This document shows positions 1 to 9,434 of a stretch of DNA of 64,000 nucleotides, piece by piece; within the stretch, counting starts at the first letter, position 1; the number at the start of each line of letters is the position of its first letter. The DNA comes from Thermaerobacter subterraneus DSM 13965 (lineage in GTDB: Bacteria; Bacillota; Sulfobacillia; Thermaerobacterales; Thermaerobacteraceae), in NCBI RefSeq assembly GCF_000183545.2, contig NZ_JH976536.1, positions 221,672 to 285,671 on the forward strand, given 5' to 3'. The position numbers were made by a program, and so were the translations under genes. The notes under the pieces were generated by a model. It was not told where the DNA came from, did not search any database, and saw only the letters and a program-made list of their open reading frames with translations.

Positions 1-556
1 CCCCGGCCGCCGCCTTCCGCCGGGGCCCGGGCGTCACCAGCGGGGGTGGGGCCCAGGCCTCGGGCGGATCGGCAACAGGCCGCCGGGAGGGCGCGGCGGG
101 AGGCAATGGAGGCCGCCGCCGGCCGCCGGTGTCCACTGCCCCGGGGGACCGCCGCCCTTCCTCGCCCCGTTCCTGGATGCGGCCGGAGGGATCGCCGGGT
201 TCCTCGGCGGGATCCGCCGGGCGGTCCGGGGCTTGGGCCCCTTCACCCGGGCTTCCGGCCATCCAGGCAGGCGCCGGCCCACCCGCCTCCCCTTCCTGGC
301 CGCCGGCCGTGCCCCGGGCCTGCTTCCAGCGGCTGTAGGCCCGGGCCAATTCCATCCCGTCCAGGTCGACCAGGCTGGCGTAGGCCCGGATGAATCCGCG
401 GGTGTACACCTCCGGGGGCAACTCCGCATCGTCCCCCCGTTCCAGCGCCTCCAGGTACTTCCGCCGGATCTTGGTGGCCACCTGCACATCGTGCAGGGTC
501 AACCCCTTGCGCTCCCGGGCCTCCCGCAGCTGCCGCCCGATCTCCTCCAGGGTCAC
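1..556 (-). CDS. RodZ/YmfM-like helix-turn-helix protein, partial (C-terminus beyond window)
   Basis: The GTG start at 556 opens a frame that stays open to base 1, so at least 185 residues are visible. Residues 2-80 are a Cro/C1-type HTH of the RodZ (HTH_25) kind: TLEEIGRQLREARERKG, then the signature stretch PEVYTRGFIRAYASLVDLD. After about residue 85 the chain becomes a charged Pro/Gly/Ala-rich linker. RodZ proteins usually follow this with a membrane helix and an extracellular domain, which would lie outside the window. RodZ links MreB to the membrane for rod-shape control, and B. subtilis ymfM sits in the same gene neighbourhood downstream of spoIIIE. A GGGGGTGAGGGA stretch immediately precedes the GTG, so the exact start is uncertain by a few codons. 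Confidence 0.8.
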   Translation of the reverse strand, partial: MTLEEIGRQLREARERKGLTLHDVQVATKIRRKYLEALERGDDAELPPEVYTRGFIRAYASLVDLDGMELARAYSRWKQARGTAGGQEGEAGGPAPAWMAGSPGEGAQAPDRPADPAEEPGDPSGRIQERGEEGRRSPGAVDTGGRRRPPLPPAAPSRRPVADPPEAWAPPPLVTPGPRRKAAAG

Positions 557-741
557 TCCCTCACCCCCGTGCCCTGCCGCCCGCTGTCCGACGCTGGCAA
601 CGCCGTCAACTCGCGCCCGCACGCCCCCCGCCGCCGGCCGGATTCGGCCGGGGACGCGATGGAGCCCGCCTCGCCCAACGCGCGGCCCGCCGGCTCCCGG
701 GCGTCCAGCGCTTCCTCGCTTCCACCGCCGCGGCGGGCCTC

Positions 742-777
742 GGGGCGGGGCGGCGGCGGGGCCCGCCGCCCCGCCCC
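742..777 (-). terminator. Strong GC hairpin after asnS
   Basis: Arms 742-756 and 763-777 are perfectly complementary over 15 bp (GGGGCGGGGCGGCGG and its reverse complement) around a 6-nt loop. It lies in the 263-bp gap between asnS and the RodZ-like gene. No T-run follows on either strand, so it may be a pause or stability element rather than a classic intrinsic terminator. Nothing else was recognised in the gap. Confidence 0.45.
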
Positions 778-819
778 ATGGGCCACCCGGACCCCCGGAC
801 CCCTCAAGGCCCCATCCCG

Positions 820-2112
820 TCAAGGATAGAGCCGGTTGAGCAGGCGCGGGAAAGGAATGGCCTCCCGGACGTGCTCCAGGCCGCAGATCCAGGCCACCGT
901 CCGCTCGATGCCCAGGCCAAACCCGGAGTGGGGAACCGAGCCGTAGCGGCGCAGGTCGATGTACCAGGCCAGAGCCTGGCGGCTCAAGCCGTGCTCGTCG
1001 ATGCGGCGCAGCAGCAGGTCCAGGTCGCTGATGCGCTGGCTGCCGCCGATGATCTCCCCGTAGCCTTCCGGAGCCAGCAGGTCGGCGCAGAGGGCCACCT
1101 CCGGCCGCTCCGGATCGGGCTCCATGTAGAAGGCCTTCACCTGGGCGGGAAACCGTTCGACGAATACGGGCCGCCCGAAGTGCTCGCTCAGCGCCGTCTC
1201 ATGGGGAGCGCCGAAGTCCTCTCCCCAGGGCAGGCCCAGGCCCTGCCGGTCCAGGATGCGCAGGGCGTCGTCGTAGCTGATCCGGACGAAAGGCGCTTCG
1301 ACCTCCCGGCGCAGGGTCTCGGGGTCACGGCCCAGGGTTTCCAGTTCCCGCGCGCACTGGTCCAGCACGCGCAGCACGATCCCCCGCACCAGCCGCTCCT
1401 GCAGCGCCACGTTGTCTTCGTGGGTAAAGAAGGCGGCCTCGGGCTCCAGCATCCAGAACTCCAGCAGGTGCCGGCGCGTCTTGGACTGCTCGGCCCGGAA
1501 GGTGGGGCCCAGGCAGTAGACCTTGCCCAGCGCCATGCAGGCCGCCTCCATGTAGAGCTGGCCGCTCTGGGAGAGGTACGCCTTCTCGCCGAAGTAGTCG
1601 GTTTCGAACAGGTTGGTGGTCCCCTCGGGCGCCGAGGGGGTCAGGATGGGCGCATCGACCCGGACGAACCCCTCCTCGGCCAGCACTTCGGCCGCGGCCT
1701 GCATCACCGCCGCCCGCACCCGCAGGACGGCATTCTGCCGCGGCGTGCGGATCCACAGGTGGCGGTGGTCCATGAGGAAGTCGACGCCGTGTTCCTTGAG
1801 CTTGATGGGATAGTCTTCCGCCACGTGCACCGGCTCCAGGCGGGTGACGTCCAGCTCGTACCCTCCCGGCGCCCGGCGGTCAGCCCGCACCACGCCCCAC
1901 ACGCGGCAGGACGACTCCTGGGTCAGGGACGCGAAGGTCTCCAGCCCCTGCTCTCCCGCCCTGTCGCGGGTGATCACGCACTGGATGACGCCCGTGCCGT
2001 CGCGCAGCAACAGAAAGGCGATACGCCCGCTGGACCGGCGGTTGTACACCCAGCCGGCCAGTTCCACCTCCTGGCCCTCGAACCGGCCCACCTGGGCCAC
2101 GGTGACCGTCAC
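820..2112 (-). CDS. asnS: Asparaginyl-tRNA synthetase (AsnRS)
   Basis: Class IIb synthetase that charges tRNA-Asn with asparagine in the cytoplasm, 430 residues. An N-terminal OB-fold anticodon-binding domain (about residues 8-100, [22 protein letters not shown]) precedes the class II catalytic core. Motif 2 ([21 protein letters not shown], about 205) and motif 3 ([15 protein letters not shown] near the C-terminus) are intact. The end [12 protein letters not shown] is of the archaeal/clostridial AsnRS-AspRS type, but the FW(M)LEPE context favours AsnRS over AspRS. I chose GTG at 2112 because GGAGGG lies 6 nt upstream; an ATG at 2118 abuts that ribosome site. It stands between the RodZ-like gene and dacF, outside the conserved ylx order. 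AspRS activity is the main alternative. Confidence 0.93.
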   Translation of the reverse strand: MTVTVAQVGRFEGQEVELAGWVYNRRSSGRIAFLLLRDGTGVIQCVITRDRAGEQGLETFASLTQESSCRVWGVVRADRRAPGGYELDVTRLEPVHVAEDYPIKLKEHGVDFLMDHRHLWIRTPRQNAVLRVRAAVMQAAAEVLAEEGFVRVDAPILTPSAPEGTTNLFETDYFGEKAYLSQSGQLYMEAACMALGKVYCLGPTFRAEQSKTRRHLLEFWMLEPEAAFFTHEDNVALQERLVRGIVLRVLDQCARELETLGRDPETLRREVEAPFVRISYDDALRILDRQGLGLPWGEDFGAPHETALSEHFGRPVFVERFPAQVKAFYMEPDPERPEVALCADLLAPEGYGEIIGGSQRISDLDLLLRRIDEHGLSRQALAWYIDLRRYGSVPHSGFGLGIERTVAWICGLEHVREAIPFPRLLNRLYP

Positions 2113-2196
2113 GACCATCCCTCCGCCTTCACCGTCTCCCTGGTTCCGCTTTCCGCCTGCGCCCCTTCGCCCCGGCCCCCGCCCGGACCGCCGCTC

Positions 2197-3474
2197 TCAG
2201 CCGAACAGGTTGCGGAAGAGCAGGCGCACGCTGTCCCACAAGACCCGGAAGAACCCGCCCCGGGGCACGGCGTCGGCCGTCACCAGGGGCAGCTGGCGCA
2301 GCACCCGGCCCCCTGCATCCTCGATGGTCAGGGTCCCCACCCGCTGCCCTCGCTCCAGAGGCGCCACCAGGGGCTCCTTCAACTCCACCCGGCTGCGCAC
2401 CTCCCCGGCGGCCGTCTTGGGCACGGTCACCACCGGGTCCTCCGCCGGCTGCACCGTCACCTGGGGCTGGGCGCCCTTGAAGACCGGAACCACCTGCCGC
2501 CCGTTCTCGCCAAAGGCCACCCGGGTGTTGGTGAACTGCTGGAACCCGTAGTCCAGGAGCCGCTGGCTCTCGCCGACCCGCAAGGCGTCGCTGGCCGCCC
2601 CCATGACCACCGACACCAGGCGCCGGTCACCCTCCCGGGCCGTCGCCACCAGGTGATACCCCGCCTCCGACAGGTGGCCGGTCTTGAGGCCATCCACCCG
2701 CGGGTCGCGGAAGAGCAGCCGGTTGTAGTTGGGCTGGGCAGCGAAGTCCTTCCACTCGAAATACTTCATGCTGGTGTACTTGAGGATGCCGGGATGCTCC
2801 TTGAGGACATGCAGGGCCAGCCGCGCCATGTCCCGCGCGGTCACGTGCTGCTCGCCCCCCGGCAGGCCGTGGCTGTTGCTGAACACCGAGTCCTTCATGC
2901 CGAGCTCGGCGGCGTGCTGGTTCATCCGCTGGACGAAGGCCTCCTCGCTGCCCGCCACCGCCTCCGCCAGCACCGTGCTGGCATCGTTGCCCGAGGCGAT
3001 GGCCACGCCCCGGATCAGGTCCTCGATGCGGACCCGCTCCCCCACCTCCAGGAACATGGCCGACGGCCCGCCCAGGCCGGCCTGTACCGAAAGCCGCCAG
3101 GCGGCCTCGCTGACGGGCACTTCCTGGTCCAGCGTGATCTGCCCCTGTTCCAGGGCGTGGAACACCAGATCCAGGGTCATGATCTTGGCCAGGCTGGCCG
3201 GCGGGATGGGCTCGTCCGCCTTCTGGGCAAAAAGTTCCTGGCCGGTGGTCGCGTCCACCAGCAGGGCGGAACGGGCCTGGATCTCGAGACCGCCCTCGCC
3301 GCCTGCACCGGTCGCAGGCGGGCTGCCTTGAGGTGCACCGGCCTGGGCCCAGGCTACGGGGAAGCCCGTCCCAGCTCCCAGCACCGTCGCCACGCTCGCC
3401 GTCAGCATCACCACCCCGGCCGCGGCCCTCCACAGCCGCCCCCGGCGGGCGCGCCGGGATTCAGCCAACCCCAT
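2197..3474 (-). CDS. dacF: D-alanyl-D-alanine carboxypeptidase (DacF/PBP5 family, peptidase S11)
   Basis: Low-molecular-weight penicillin-binding protein of 425 residues that trims the terminal D-Ala from peptidoglycan stem peptides outside the cytoplasmic membrane. A basic N-terminus and hydrophobic segment (about residues 16-44) look like a signal peptide. All three active-site motifs are present: SLAK (S94-K97), SGN (161-163) and KTG (264-266). A C-terminal beta-rich region (about 330-400) matches the PBP5_C-type domain. The tail VLWDSVRLLFRNLFG is an amphipathic anchor helix typical of the family. In B. subtilis, DacF is a forespore enzyme setting spore-cortex cross-linking. That role fits the sporulation genes nearby but is inferred. 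ATG at 3474 has GGAGG upstream. Confidence 0.93.
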   Translation of the reverse strand: MGLAESRRARRGRLWRAAAGVVMLTASVATVLGAGTGFPVAWAQAGAPQGSPPATGAGGEGGLEIQARSALLVDATTGQELFAQKADEPIPPASLAKIMTLDLVFHALEQGQITLDQEVPVSEAAWRLSVQAGLGGPSAMFLEVGERVRIEDLIRGVAIASGNDASTVLAEAVAGSEEAFVQRMNQHAAELGMKDSVFSNSHGLPGGEQHVTARDMARLALHVLKEHPGILKYTSMKYFEWKDFAAQPNYNRLLFRDPRVDGLKTGHLSEAGYHLVATAREGDRRLVSVVMGAASDALRVGESQRLLDYGFQQFTNTRVAFGENGRQVVPVFKGAQPQVTVQPAEDPVVTVPKTAAGEVRSRVELKEPLVAPLERGQRVGTLTIEDAGGRVLRQLPLVTADAVPRGGFFRVLWDSVRLLFRNLFG

Positions 3475-3572
3475 GGGAACCCTTTCGCCTCCTTCTGCCC
3501 GCGGCGATGTTCCAGGGCGCGCAGGAGCCCTGGGGAGCGCCGCGCCAGGCCTCGGCGGCCGGCGCCGCCCTG

Positions 3573-4523
3573 CTACCCCTCCGCCTCCCGGGCCGCCTGG
3601 CGGGCCTGGACCGACCGCACCAGATCGCTCCGCTTGCCGGCCTTGAGGACGAATCCCGGCAGCTCCCGGCCCATCAGCTCCTGGGCCAGCCGGGCCGCCG
3701 CCAGCAGGCGATCCAGGTCGACCCCCGTGGCGATCCCCATCTCGTGCAGCATGTGCACCAGGTCTTCGGTGGCCACGTTGCCCGTGGCCCCCGGCGCATA
3801 GGGGCAGCCGCCCAGGCCCCCGACGGCCCCATCATACACGGTGATGCCGGCCTGCAGCCCGGCCACCACATTGGCCAGCGCCGCACCGCGGGTGTTGTGG
3901 AAGTGAAGCCCCAGCTCCAGATCGGGGAAGCGCTGCTTCAACAGGCGGCAAAGGCGGTCGACCTGGGCCGGGTTGGCCATCCCCGTGGTGTCCCCCAGAT
4001 AGACGGCCGCCACCCCCAGGTCCCGGTACGCCCCCACGATGCGCTCCACCTGCTCTTCCGGCACATCCCCCTCGTAGGGGCAGCCAAAGGCTGTCACCAC
4101 ATAGCCCGAGAGGCGCACCCCCGCCGCCGCAGCCAGCTCCGCCACCGGGACGAAGCCGGCCAGGGACTCGGCGATGGAACGGCGGACGTTGTGCCGGTTG
4201 TGGGTCTCGCTGGCCGAGACGAAGAGGCTGATCTCGTCCACGCCGCAGGCCAGGGCGCGCTCGGCACCGCGCCGGTTGGGCACCAGGGCGCTGTAGATCA
4301 CCCCGGGACGGCGCCGGATGCGGGCCAGCACCGCCTCGGCGTCGGCCAGCTGGGGGACGGCCCCCGGGTGGACGAAGGACGTCACCTCGATGCGGCCGAA
4401 GCCGGCCTCCGTCAGGGCATCGATCAGCCGGACCTTTTCCTCCGTGGACAGGATCCGGGCCTCGGCCTGCAGGCCGTCCCGGGGCCCCACCTCCCGCACG
4501 GTCACCTGCGCCGGCCAGTCCAT
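3573..4523 (-). CDS. mvaB: Hydroxymethylglutaryl-CoA lyase
   Basis: TIM-barrel lyase of 316 residues cleaving HMG-CoA to acetoacetate and acetyl-CoA, usually the last step of leucine breakdown. The N-terminal signature REVGPRDGLQ carries the catalytic Arg15 and Asp16. The metal-binding pair is His207/His209 in GLHFHNTRG. The mobile-loop catalytic cysteine is Cys240 in GGLGGCPYAPGATGN. Length and motif order are normal for the HMGL-like family and separate it from isopropylmalate synthase. An acyl-CoA dehydrogenase lies 87 bp downstream, suggesting an acyl-CoA or amino-acid degradation pair, although the rest of the leucine pathway (methylcrotonyl-CoA carboxylase, for example) is absent here. 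ATG at 4523 has GGGGAGG upstream. Confidence 0.93.
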   Translation of the reverse strand: MDWPAQVTVREVGPRDGLQAEARILSTEEKVRLIDALTEAGFGRIEVTSFVHPGAVPQLADAEAVLARIRRRPGVIYSALVPNRRGAERALACGVDEISLFVSASETHNRHNVRRSIAESLAGFVPVAELAAAAGVRLSGYVVTAFGCPYEGDVPEEQVERIVGAYRDLGVAAVYLGDTTGMANPAQVDRLCRLLKQRFPDLELGLHFHNTRGAALANVVAGLQAGITVYDGAVGGLGGCPYAPGATGNVATEDLVHMLHEMGIATGVDLDRLLAAARLAQELMGRELPGFVLKAGKRSDLVRSVQARQAAREAEG

Positions 4524-4610
4524 CCCGTTCCTCCCCTTCCCCGGCAGTTCCTGGACAGGGCGCGCCTGCCGGCAGGAGGCCCCGGCCAGGGCCCCTTCCC
4601 TACCGGTGCC

Positions 4611-5771
4611 CTAGCAGCCCAGCTCCCGGGCGATGACCAGGCGCTGGATCTCGGATGTGCCCTCGCCGATCTCCATCAGCTTCGCATCCCTCAGGTAGCG
4701 TTCCACGGGAAAGTCCCGGGTGTAGCCGGCACCGCCGTGGATCTGAATGGCCTCCAGGGCGGCCCGCACCGCCAGTTCGGACGCGAACAGCTTGGCCATG
4801 GCGGCCTCCCGCCGGTAGGGCCGGCCCCGGTCCCGCAGCCAGGCGGCGCGGTAGACCAGCCAGCGGGCGGCTTCCAGCTGGGTCGCCATGTCCGCCAGCT
4901 TGAACTGGATGGCCTGGAACTTGCTGATGGGCCGGCCGAACTGGCGGCGATGGCGGGCGTACTCCAGGGCGGCGTCCAGGCAGGCCTGGGCGATGCCCAC
5001 CGACAGGGCGCCGATGCCGATGCGGCCGCCGTCCAGGGTTTGCAGGAACTGCTGGTGCCCCTTGCCCCGCTCCCCTACCAAGTGGTCCAGGGGAACGCGG
5101 CAACCGTCGAAGACCAGCTCCGCCGTGTCGGACGCGTGCAGGCCCAGCTTCTCGTACCGGCGCACCGCCCGCCAGCCCGGCGCCTCCCGCGGCACCAGGA
5201 TGTTGCTGATGCCGTCGCGCCCGGCCTCGGGGTCGGTGACGGCCGCCACCACCACGAAATCGGCATGGCTGCCGTTGGTGATGAAGATCTTGGTGCCCTC
5301 GATGACCCACCGGTCGCCTTCCTGCCGCGCCCGGGTGCGGATGGCCGCCGTGTTGGAGCCGGCCTCCGGTTCGGTGAGCCCGAAGGCCGCGATCTTCTCG
5401 CCGCGCAGCGCCGGCGCCAGCCAGCGGGCCTTCAGCTCCTCGCTGCCGAACAGGTAGAGGGGCGTGCAGCCCAGGGAGACGTGGGCCGCCACCGTCAGGG
5501 CCGTGGAAGCACAGGCCCGGGCGATCTCCTCGACGGCGATGGCAAAGGAGAGGGTGTCACCGCCGGAGCCGCCCACCTCTTCGGGAAAGGGCAGGCCCAG
5601 GATCCCCAGCTCGCCCAGCTCCCGGAACTGCTCCGCCGGAAAGGTCCCCGTCCGGTCGCGCTCCGCCGCCCCCGGCGCGATGCGCCGCGCCGCGTAGTCG
5701 CGGACCATCTCCCGCACCAGCCGCTGCTGCTCCGACAGCTCGAAGTCCAACGGCGCCACCCCCGTGGGCAT
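4611..5771 (-). CDS. Acyl-CoA dehydrogenase (short/branched-chain type)
   Basis: FAD-dependent dehydrogenase of up to 386 residues that introduces the alpha,beta double bond in acyl-CoA. It begins with the typical [19 protein letters not shown] helix, has the FAD-binding [13 protein letters not shown] segment, and ends [17 protein letters not shown]. The glutamate of GEGTSEIQ (about residue 370) is the base used by short- and medium-chain and butyryl-type enzymes. Isovaleryl-CoA dehydrogenases usually have Gly or Ala there and use another Glu, so despite the adjacent HMG-CoA lyase a leucine-specific role is not assured. ATG 5771 lies only 5 nt from a strong hairpin and has no ribosome site. 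TTG at 5750 (start MDFELSEQQ) has GGGGGTGG 5 nt upstream and may be the true start. Confidence 0.92.
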   Translation of the reverse strand: MPTGVAPLDFELSEQQRLVREMVRDYAARRIAPGAAERDRTGTFPAEQFRELGELGILGLPFPEEVGGSGGDTLSFAIAVEEIARACASTALTVAAHVSLGCTPLYLFGSEELKARWLAPALRGEKIAAFGLTEPEAGSNTAAIRTRARQEGDRWVIEGTKIFITNGSHADFVVVAAVTDPEAGRDGISNILVPREAPGWRAVRRYEKLGLHASDTAELVFDGCRVPLDHLVGERGKGHQQFLQTLDGGRIGIGALSVGIAQACLDAALEYARHRRQFGRPISKFQAIQFKLADMATQLEAARWLVYRAAWLRDRGRPYRREAAMAKLFASELAVRAALEAIQIHGGAGYTRDFPVERYLRDAKLMEIGEGTSEIQRLVIARELGC

Positions 5772-5776
5772 CGCAA

Positions 5777-5809
5777 CACGCCGGGCGGGCCCGAAGGCCC
5801 GCCGGCGTG
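5777..5809 (-). terminator. Tetraloop hairpin between GH18 gene and acyl-CoA dehydrogenase
   Basis: On the minus strand CACGCCGGCGGGCC and its near-complement flank a TTCG loop. The stem is about 14 bp with one bulge. It is followed by TTGCG rather than a T-run. It lies downstream of the GH18 gene and directly upstream of the acyl-CoA dehydrogenase start, so it could end the first transcript or block ribosome access to the ATG. The rest of the 200-bp gap shows nothing recognisable. Confidence 0.45.
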
Positions 5810-5971
5810 CCCGTTCCATACCTACTTTCGGAAAGGGCCGGGGGTGTCCTGCCGTCCTGGGGTGCTGCCGGGCGGGAGGCCGGGTCCTGCGGCGCCGGAG
5901 GGCGCGGGTACGGCAGGGCCTGGAGGGCCGGAAGCGACGGTGCCCTCCTGGCGGCACTTCTCTCCTCGGCG

Positions 5972-7510
5972 CTAGCGGCGCGGGCCGTACGCCCGCTCGA
6001 TCACGTTCCAGAAGGCGTCGTCCTCGTACCCCAACCGCCAGATGGCGATGCCGCCCAGACTGTACTTCCGGACGAGATCGATACGCTGCTCCAGCACCCG
6101 CTCGTCCAGGTACCAGATCTCGCGCGCCTGGCCCCCCTCGCCGGTATAGGTGAAGTGGGGGTTCTGGCTCTCCCGGTCCCACTGCGGCCGCACGCCGTGG
6201 CGGTCGATGATCTGCTTGACCTGCCAGAGGGGCACGGGGGTGGAACTGGCCTCGTTGCCGGGCCCGGCCCCGGCCGGCCAGTCGTACCCGTAGGCCCCCA
6301 CGCCGAGCAGGATCTTGTTCCCTGCGATCCCGGCGTTGAGCATCTCCTTGATGTTGGCCTCGACCCAGCCGGCCGGCGACACGGGACCCGGCTGGCTGCC
6401 CAGGTAGTGGCGGTCGTAGGCCATGAGGATCACCTGGTCCGCGTGGCGGGCAAACACCTGCCAGTTGTGCCCCCCGTGCACCGAGGGATCCACGTCCACC
6501 TTGGGGAAGGCGGCGATGTCCAGCCGCTTGTCCTCCGGCAGCGCCGCGTCCAGCTCCCGGATGAAGTCCGACATCAGAGGCTCCGCGTCGGGCGGCAGCA
6601 GCTCGAAGTCGATGTTGACGCCGTCGTAGCCCCGCTCCCGGACCTCGCGCACGATGGCCTGCACGGCCCGGGAGCGGGCCGCCGGGTCGACCAGGAACCC
6701 GGCCTCGTTGCCCCCGCTCTGCAGCAGGTTGAACAGCGGGATCAGCAAGATGTCTTGCGACCTGGCGAAATCGATGACCTCCTGGCGGATCTCCTGGGGC
6801 CAGAGGCTCCCGTCGGACCGGATGGAGTACCAGAAGGGGCTGATGCTGTCGATGAGATCGGGCCGCTTCTTCACTGAAGGGAAGGAATCGCCGAAGACGG
6901 GGGACCACCCGTTCTCGAAGAAGCCCAGCACCTCGGGACGTGCCACCCCCGCCGGCTTGCGCAGCGGCGGCTGCCCCTGGGGTCCGGGCTCCCCCGGCAG
7001 GGTCGCCAGGATCAGGAGGAACAGGCCCGCCGCCACGGCGCCCACCTGCCAGCGCCGGTCCGTGCGCAGCTTGTCCCAGATCCCGTTCCACCCGCCCAGG
7101 CTCGCCCACCAGCCTCGGCCGCGCCCGCCGCCACCGCCCCAGTCGCCGCCGCCACCGCCCGGTGGCGTGCCCCCGCGCCCCGTGCCCCCGGGGCCGGCGG
7201 CACCGCCACCCCCGGACGGCCCGTCTTTTGCGGGGCCGCCCCCCTGGTCGCCACCGTCCGGCCTGCCGGGGGCATCCCACTGGACGGGGGCGTGTCCTGC
7301 CGGCGCTTCCCGGCCCTCCGGACCTCCACCGTCACCGGCCGCCGCGCCGCGGTCGAAGGCCACCGCCGGCCGGCCGGGCTTCCCGGCTCCGGACTCGCCC
7401 GCCGGAGCACCCGGCCCTGCGGCCGGTTGCCTGCCCCGCCCGGCGGCACGGCCTGCCCTCCCGGAGTGCGGCTCCGGCCCGCGGCGGTGTTCCGGTCCTT
7501 CGCTGTTCAC
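5972..7510 (-). CDS. Membrane-anchored glycoside hydrolase family 18 protein (spore/cell-wall type)
   Basis: The protein has 512 residues. Residues 1-150 are a Gly/Pro/Arg-rich low-complexity cytoplasmic region, and 155-172 is a membrane helix ([16 protein letters not shown]). From about 190 to the end runs a GH18 TIM barrel. The active-site strand reads [14 protein letters not shown], with Asp296, Asp301 and the proton-donor Glu303, so it is predicted active on a beta-1,4 GlcNAc-containing polymer such as peptidoglycan. Downstream motifs typical of the YaaH/YvbX-like group include [10 protein letters not shown] and [12 protein letters not shown]. No LysM domain is seen. A GTG start at 7510 has GGGGAGG 7 nt upstream. 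It is paralogous to the GH18-like gene at 10704-11936. A role in cortex lysis or spore wall remodelling is inference. Confidence 0.88.
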   Translation of the reverse strand: MNSEGPEHRRGPEPHSGRAGRAAGRGRQPAAGPGAPAGESGAGKPGRPAVAFDRGAAAGDGGGPEGREAPAGHAPVQWDAPGRPDGGDQGGGPAKDGPSGGGGAAGPGGTGRGGTPPGGGGGDWGGGGGRGRGWWASLGGWNGIWDKLRTDRRWQVGAVAAGLFLLILATLPGEPGPQGQPPLRKPAGVARPEVLGFFENGWSPVFGDSFPSVKKRPDLIDSISPFWYSIRSDGSLWPQEIRQEVIDFARSQDILLIPLFNLLQSGGNEAGFLVDPAARSRAVQAIVREVRERGYDGVNIDFELLPPDAEPLMSDFIRELDAALPEDKRLDIAAFPKVDVDPSVHGGHNWQVFARHADQVILMAYDRHYLGSQPGPVSPAGWVEANIKEMLNAGIAGNKILLGVGAYGYDWPAGAGPGNEASSTPVPLWQVKQIIDRHGVRPQWDRESQNPHFTYTGEGGQAREIWYLDERVLEQRIDLVRKYSLGGIAIWRLGYEDDAFWNVIERAYGPRR

Positions 7511-7589
7511 ACCATCGCCTCCCCTCTCTGGAATCGGCCCCCCGCAGCCGCCTCCCGCGGTGGACCCCTGCTGCGGGCTCCGGCGATCC

Positions 7590-8432
7590 TTACCGCGTAG
7601 GCCGCTCGGCGTAGGGCACCGGGATGAACTGGACCGAAGGGCGCCGCCCGTCGGGCTGGGGATAGAGTTCCATCAACCGGTAGACCAGGTCCGGCAGCTC
7701 GCAGCGCACCTCCAGCCCCAGCGCCCGCAGCTCGTCGCAGCCGATGGGAAAGTCGTGGGTCCAGCGGCCTTCCGTCAGCGCTTCGGCGATGCGCCGCGCG
7801 TCCTCGGCCGGCAGGCGCTCCTGAAGCAGCCGCTGGACGGTCTGGCGGACCTGGGCGATGGCCTTTTCGGCCAGATCGCCCAGCATCAAGGTCTTGTCGT
7901 CCACCTTGTCGGGCCCCTTCTGGCGGATGGCGGCCAGGATGCTGGCCGCGGGGTAGCCGCCCAGCTGGGGGTCCACGGGACCCAGCACGGCGTTCTCGTC
8001 CATCCAGATGGCGTCCGCCGCCAGGGCGATCAGGGTGCCGCCGCTCATGGCGTAGTGGGGCACCATCACGGTCACCCGGCCCCGATGCCGCCGGATGGCC
8101 TCGGCGATCTGCTCGGCCGCCAGCACCAGGCCGCCCGGCGTGTGGACGATGAGGTCGATGGGCATGTTGGGCGGCGTGTAGCGGATGGCCCGCAGAACCT
8201 GCTCCGAATCGTCGACGGTGATGTACCGGGTCAGGGGGATGCCGAGAAGGCTCAGGGACTCCTGGCGGTGGATCAGGGTGATGACCCGCGAGCCCCGCTC
8301 CCGTTCCAGCTGGCGGATCACCTGCAGGCGGCGGTCGGCAATGCGCCGTTGCCGCAGCAGGGGCAGCAGGGACCAGAGGATCAGGACGAACCAGAACAAG
8401 TTGCTGAACAGTGCCCCCAGGTTGACGTCCAT
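7590..8432 (-). CDS. Membrane ClpP-fold serine protease (SDH_sah / SppA-like family)
   Basis: This 280-residue protein matches the 'serine dehydrogenase proteinase' (SDH_sah) family. It has an N-terminal membrane helix (residues 8-26, LFSNLFWFVLILWSLLPLL). A crotonase/ClpP fold follows, with HTPGG at 97-101 as oxyanion region and HYAMSGGTLIALAADAIWMD, where Ser130 is the predicted nucleophile. VLGPVDPQLGG follows, as in SppA and SDH_sah proteins. Members are membrane-bound proteases of poorly known substrate; the dehydrogenase name is historical. It is transcribed divergently from the phosphosulfolactate synthase gene with 168 bp between them. ATG at 8432 has GGTGA 4 nt upstream. A second ClpP-fold protease (TepA-like) lies at 16325-17413. 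Confidence 0.87.
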   Translation of the reverse strand: MDVNLGALFSNLFWFVLILWSLLPLLRQRRIADRRLQVIRQLERERGSRVITLIHRQESLSLLGIPLTRYITVDDSEQVLRAIRYTPPNMPIDLIVHTPGGLVLAAEQIAEAIRRHRGRVTVMVPHYAMSGGTLIALAADAIWMDENAVLGPVDPQLGGYPAASILAAIRQKGPDKVDDKTLMLGDLAEKAIAQVRQTVQRLLQERLPAEDARRIAEALTEGRWTHDFPIGCDELRALGLEVRCELPDLVYRLMELYPQPDGRRPSVQFIPVPYAERPTR

Positions 8433-8600
8433 CGGTTCACCGGCCGGCCGCCCCTGGGCCCGCCGGCAGTAGTGTGTGCGGGGCGGCCCCGTTCTAACGG
8501 CCGGGCGGCGTCACGGCGCGGCCGGCACCGCCATAGGATGGGCGTGGCAAAGGCCGTGGCCGTCCGGGACACCGGCCCGGGCGGCGGAGGAGGAAAACCC

Positions 8601-9434
8601 ATGAGCTTGCCTGCGCCCTGGAACGGCGTGGTCTCGCCGCCCCTGGCGGGACGCCCTCCCAAGCCCCGCCGGCGCGGTTTGACCATGATCCTCGACAAGG
8701 GGCTGGGGCCCCGCGCCACGGCGGACCTCATCGAAGTGGCCGGGCACTGCATCGATTACTGGAAGCTGGCCTTCGGCACCCCCGCCTGCTACCCCCCGGC
8801 GGTGCTCAAGGCCAAGGTGGAGCGGATCCGCGCGGCCGGCATCGCCGTCTACCCGGGCGGCACGTTCCTGGAGGTGGCCCTGGTGCAGGGACGCTTCCGA
8901 GCCTTTCTCGAGGCCGTGCGGGAGATGGGCTTCACCCACGTGGAGGTGTCCGACGGCACGGTGGACATCGCCCCAAAGGTGCGCCGCGACTTGATCCGCG
9001 CCCTGCTGGCGGAGGGCCTGGGGGTGGTGAGCGAGGTCGGCAAGAAGCATCCCGCCGATCGGGTCTCCACCCTGCGCCTGCACCAGCAGGTGCTGGACGA
9101 CCTGGAGGCGGGGGTGGAGAAGGTCATCGTGGAGGCACGGGAGTCGGGCAAGGGCATCGTGATCTACGACGCGCAGGGCCGGGTGGATGAAGACGAACTG
9201 GAGGCCCTGGTGCGCGGGCTGCCCGACCCCTACGTGCTGGTCTTCGAGGCGCCGCAGGTCCACCAGCAACAGGACCTGATCCTGCGCTTCGGGCCCGGCG
9301 TCAACCTGGGCAACGTGCAGCCTGCGGACGTCCTGGCCCTGGAGGCCTTGCGCCACGGCCTGCGCGGCGACACCCTGCGCGCCGCCCTGCTCGGGCGGCC
9401 CGACCTGCGCTCCGTCCGGTTTCCCCAGGGGTGA
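8601..9434 (+). CDS. comA: Phosphosulfolactate synthase (ComA family)
   Basis: TIM-barrel enzyme of 277 residues adding sulfite to phosphoenolpyruvate to give (2R)-phospho-3-sulfolactate. Family signatures are seen: MILDKGLGP (29-37), YWKLAFGT (53-60), THVEVSDGT (112-120), the conserved SEVGKK (144-149) and VIVEARESGKGIVIYD. In methanogens this starts coenzyme M synthesis. In spore-forming Firmicutes the homologue (YitD) is tied to sulfolactate, a major solute of Bacillus spores. ATG at 8601 follows GGAGGAGG by 7 nt. It is one of three plus-strand genes and shares a GTGA overlap with the next gene. Upstream, AC at 8513 and CATAGGATG at 8532 (17-bp gap) loosely resemble a sigma-K promoter; this is weak. 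Confidence 0.9.
   Translation: MSLPAPWNGVVSPPLAGRPPKPRRRGLTMILDKGLGPRATADLIEVAGHCIDYWKLAFGTPACYPPAVLKAKVERIRAAGIAVYPGGTFLEVALVQGRFRAFLEAVREMGFTHVEVSDGTVDIAPKVRRDLIRALLAEGLGVVSEVGKKHPADRVSTLRLHQQVLDDLEAGVEKVIVEARESGKGIVIYDAQGRVDEDELEALVRGLPDPYVLVFEAPQVHQQQDLILRFGPGVNLGNVQPADVLALEALRHGLRGDTLRAALLGRPDLRSVRFPQG

Noticed and set aside
553-807. 84-residue minus-strand frame upstream of the RodZ-like gene
   Set aside because: No ribosome site, biased composition, spans the strong hairpin at 742-777; more likely leader/intergenic sequence.
778-3801. Open plus-strand frame of about 1007 residues opposite asnS and dacF
   Set aside because: It mirrors the minus-strand genes in the frame with few stop codons at high G+C, has no recognisable domain, and consists of repetitive His/Gln/Pro/Gly-rich sequence.
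4611-7280. Apparent 889-residue protein ending in an acyl-CoA dehydrogenase
   Set aside because: The first 500 residues run out of frame through the GH18 gene and are low complexity; the enzyme itself starts at about 5750-5771 with its normal N-terminus.
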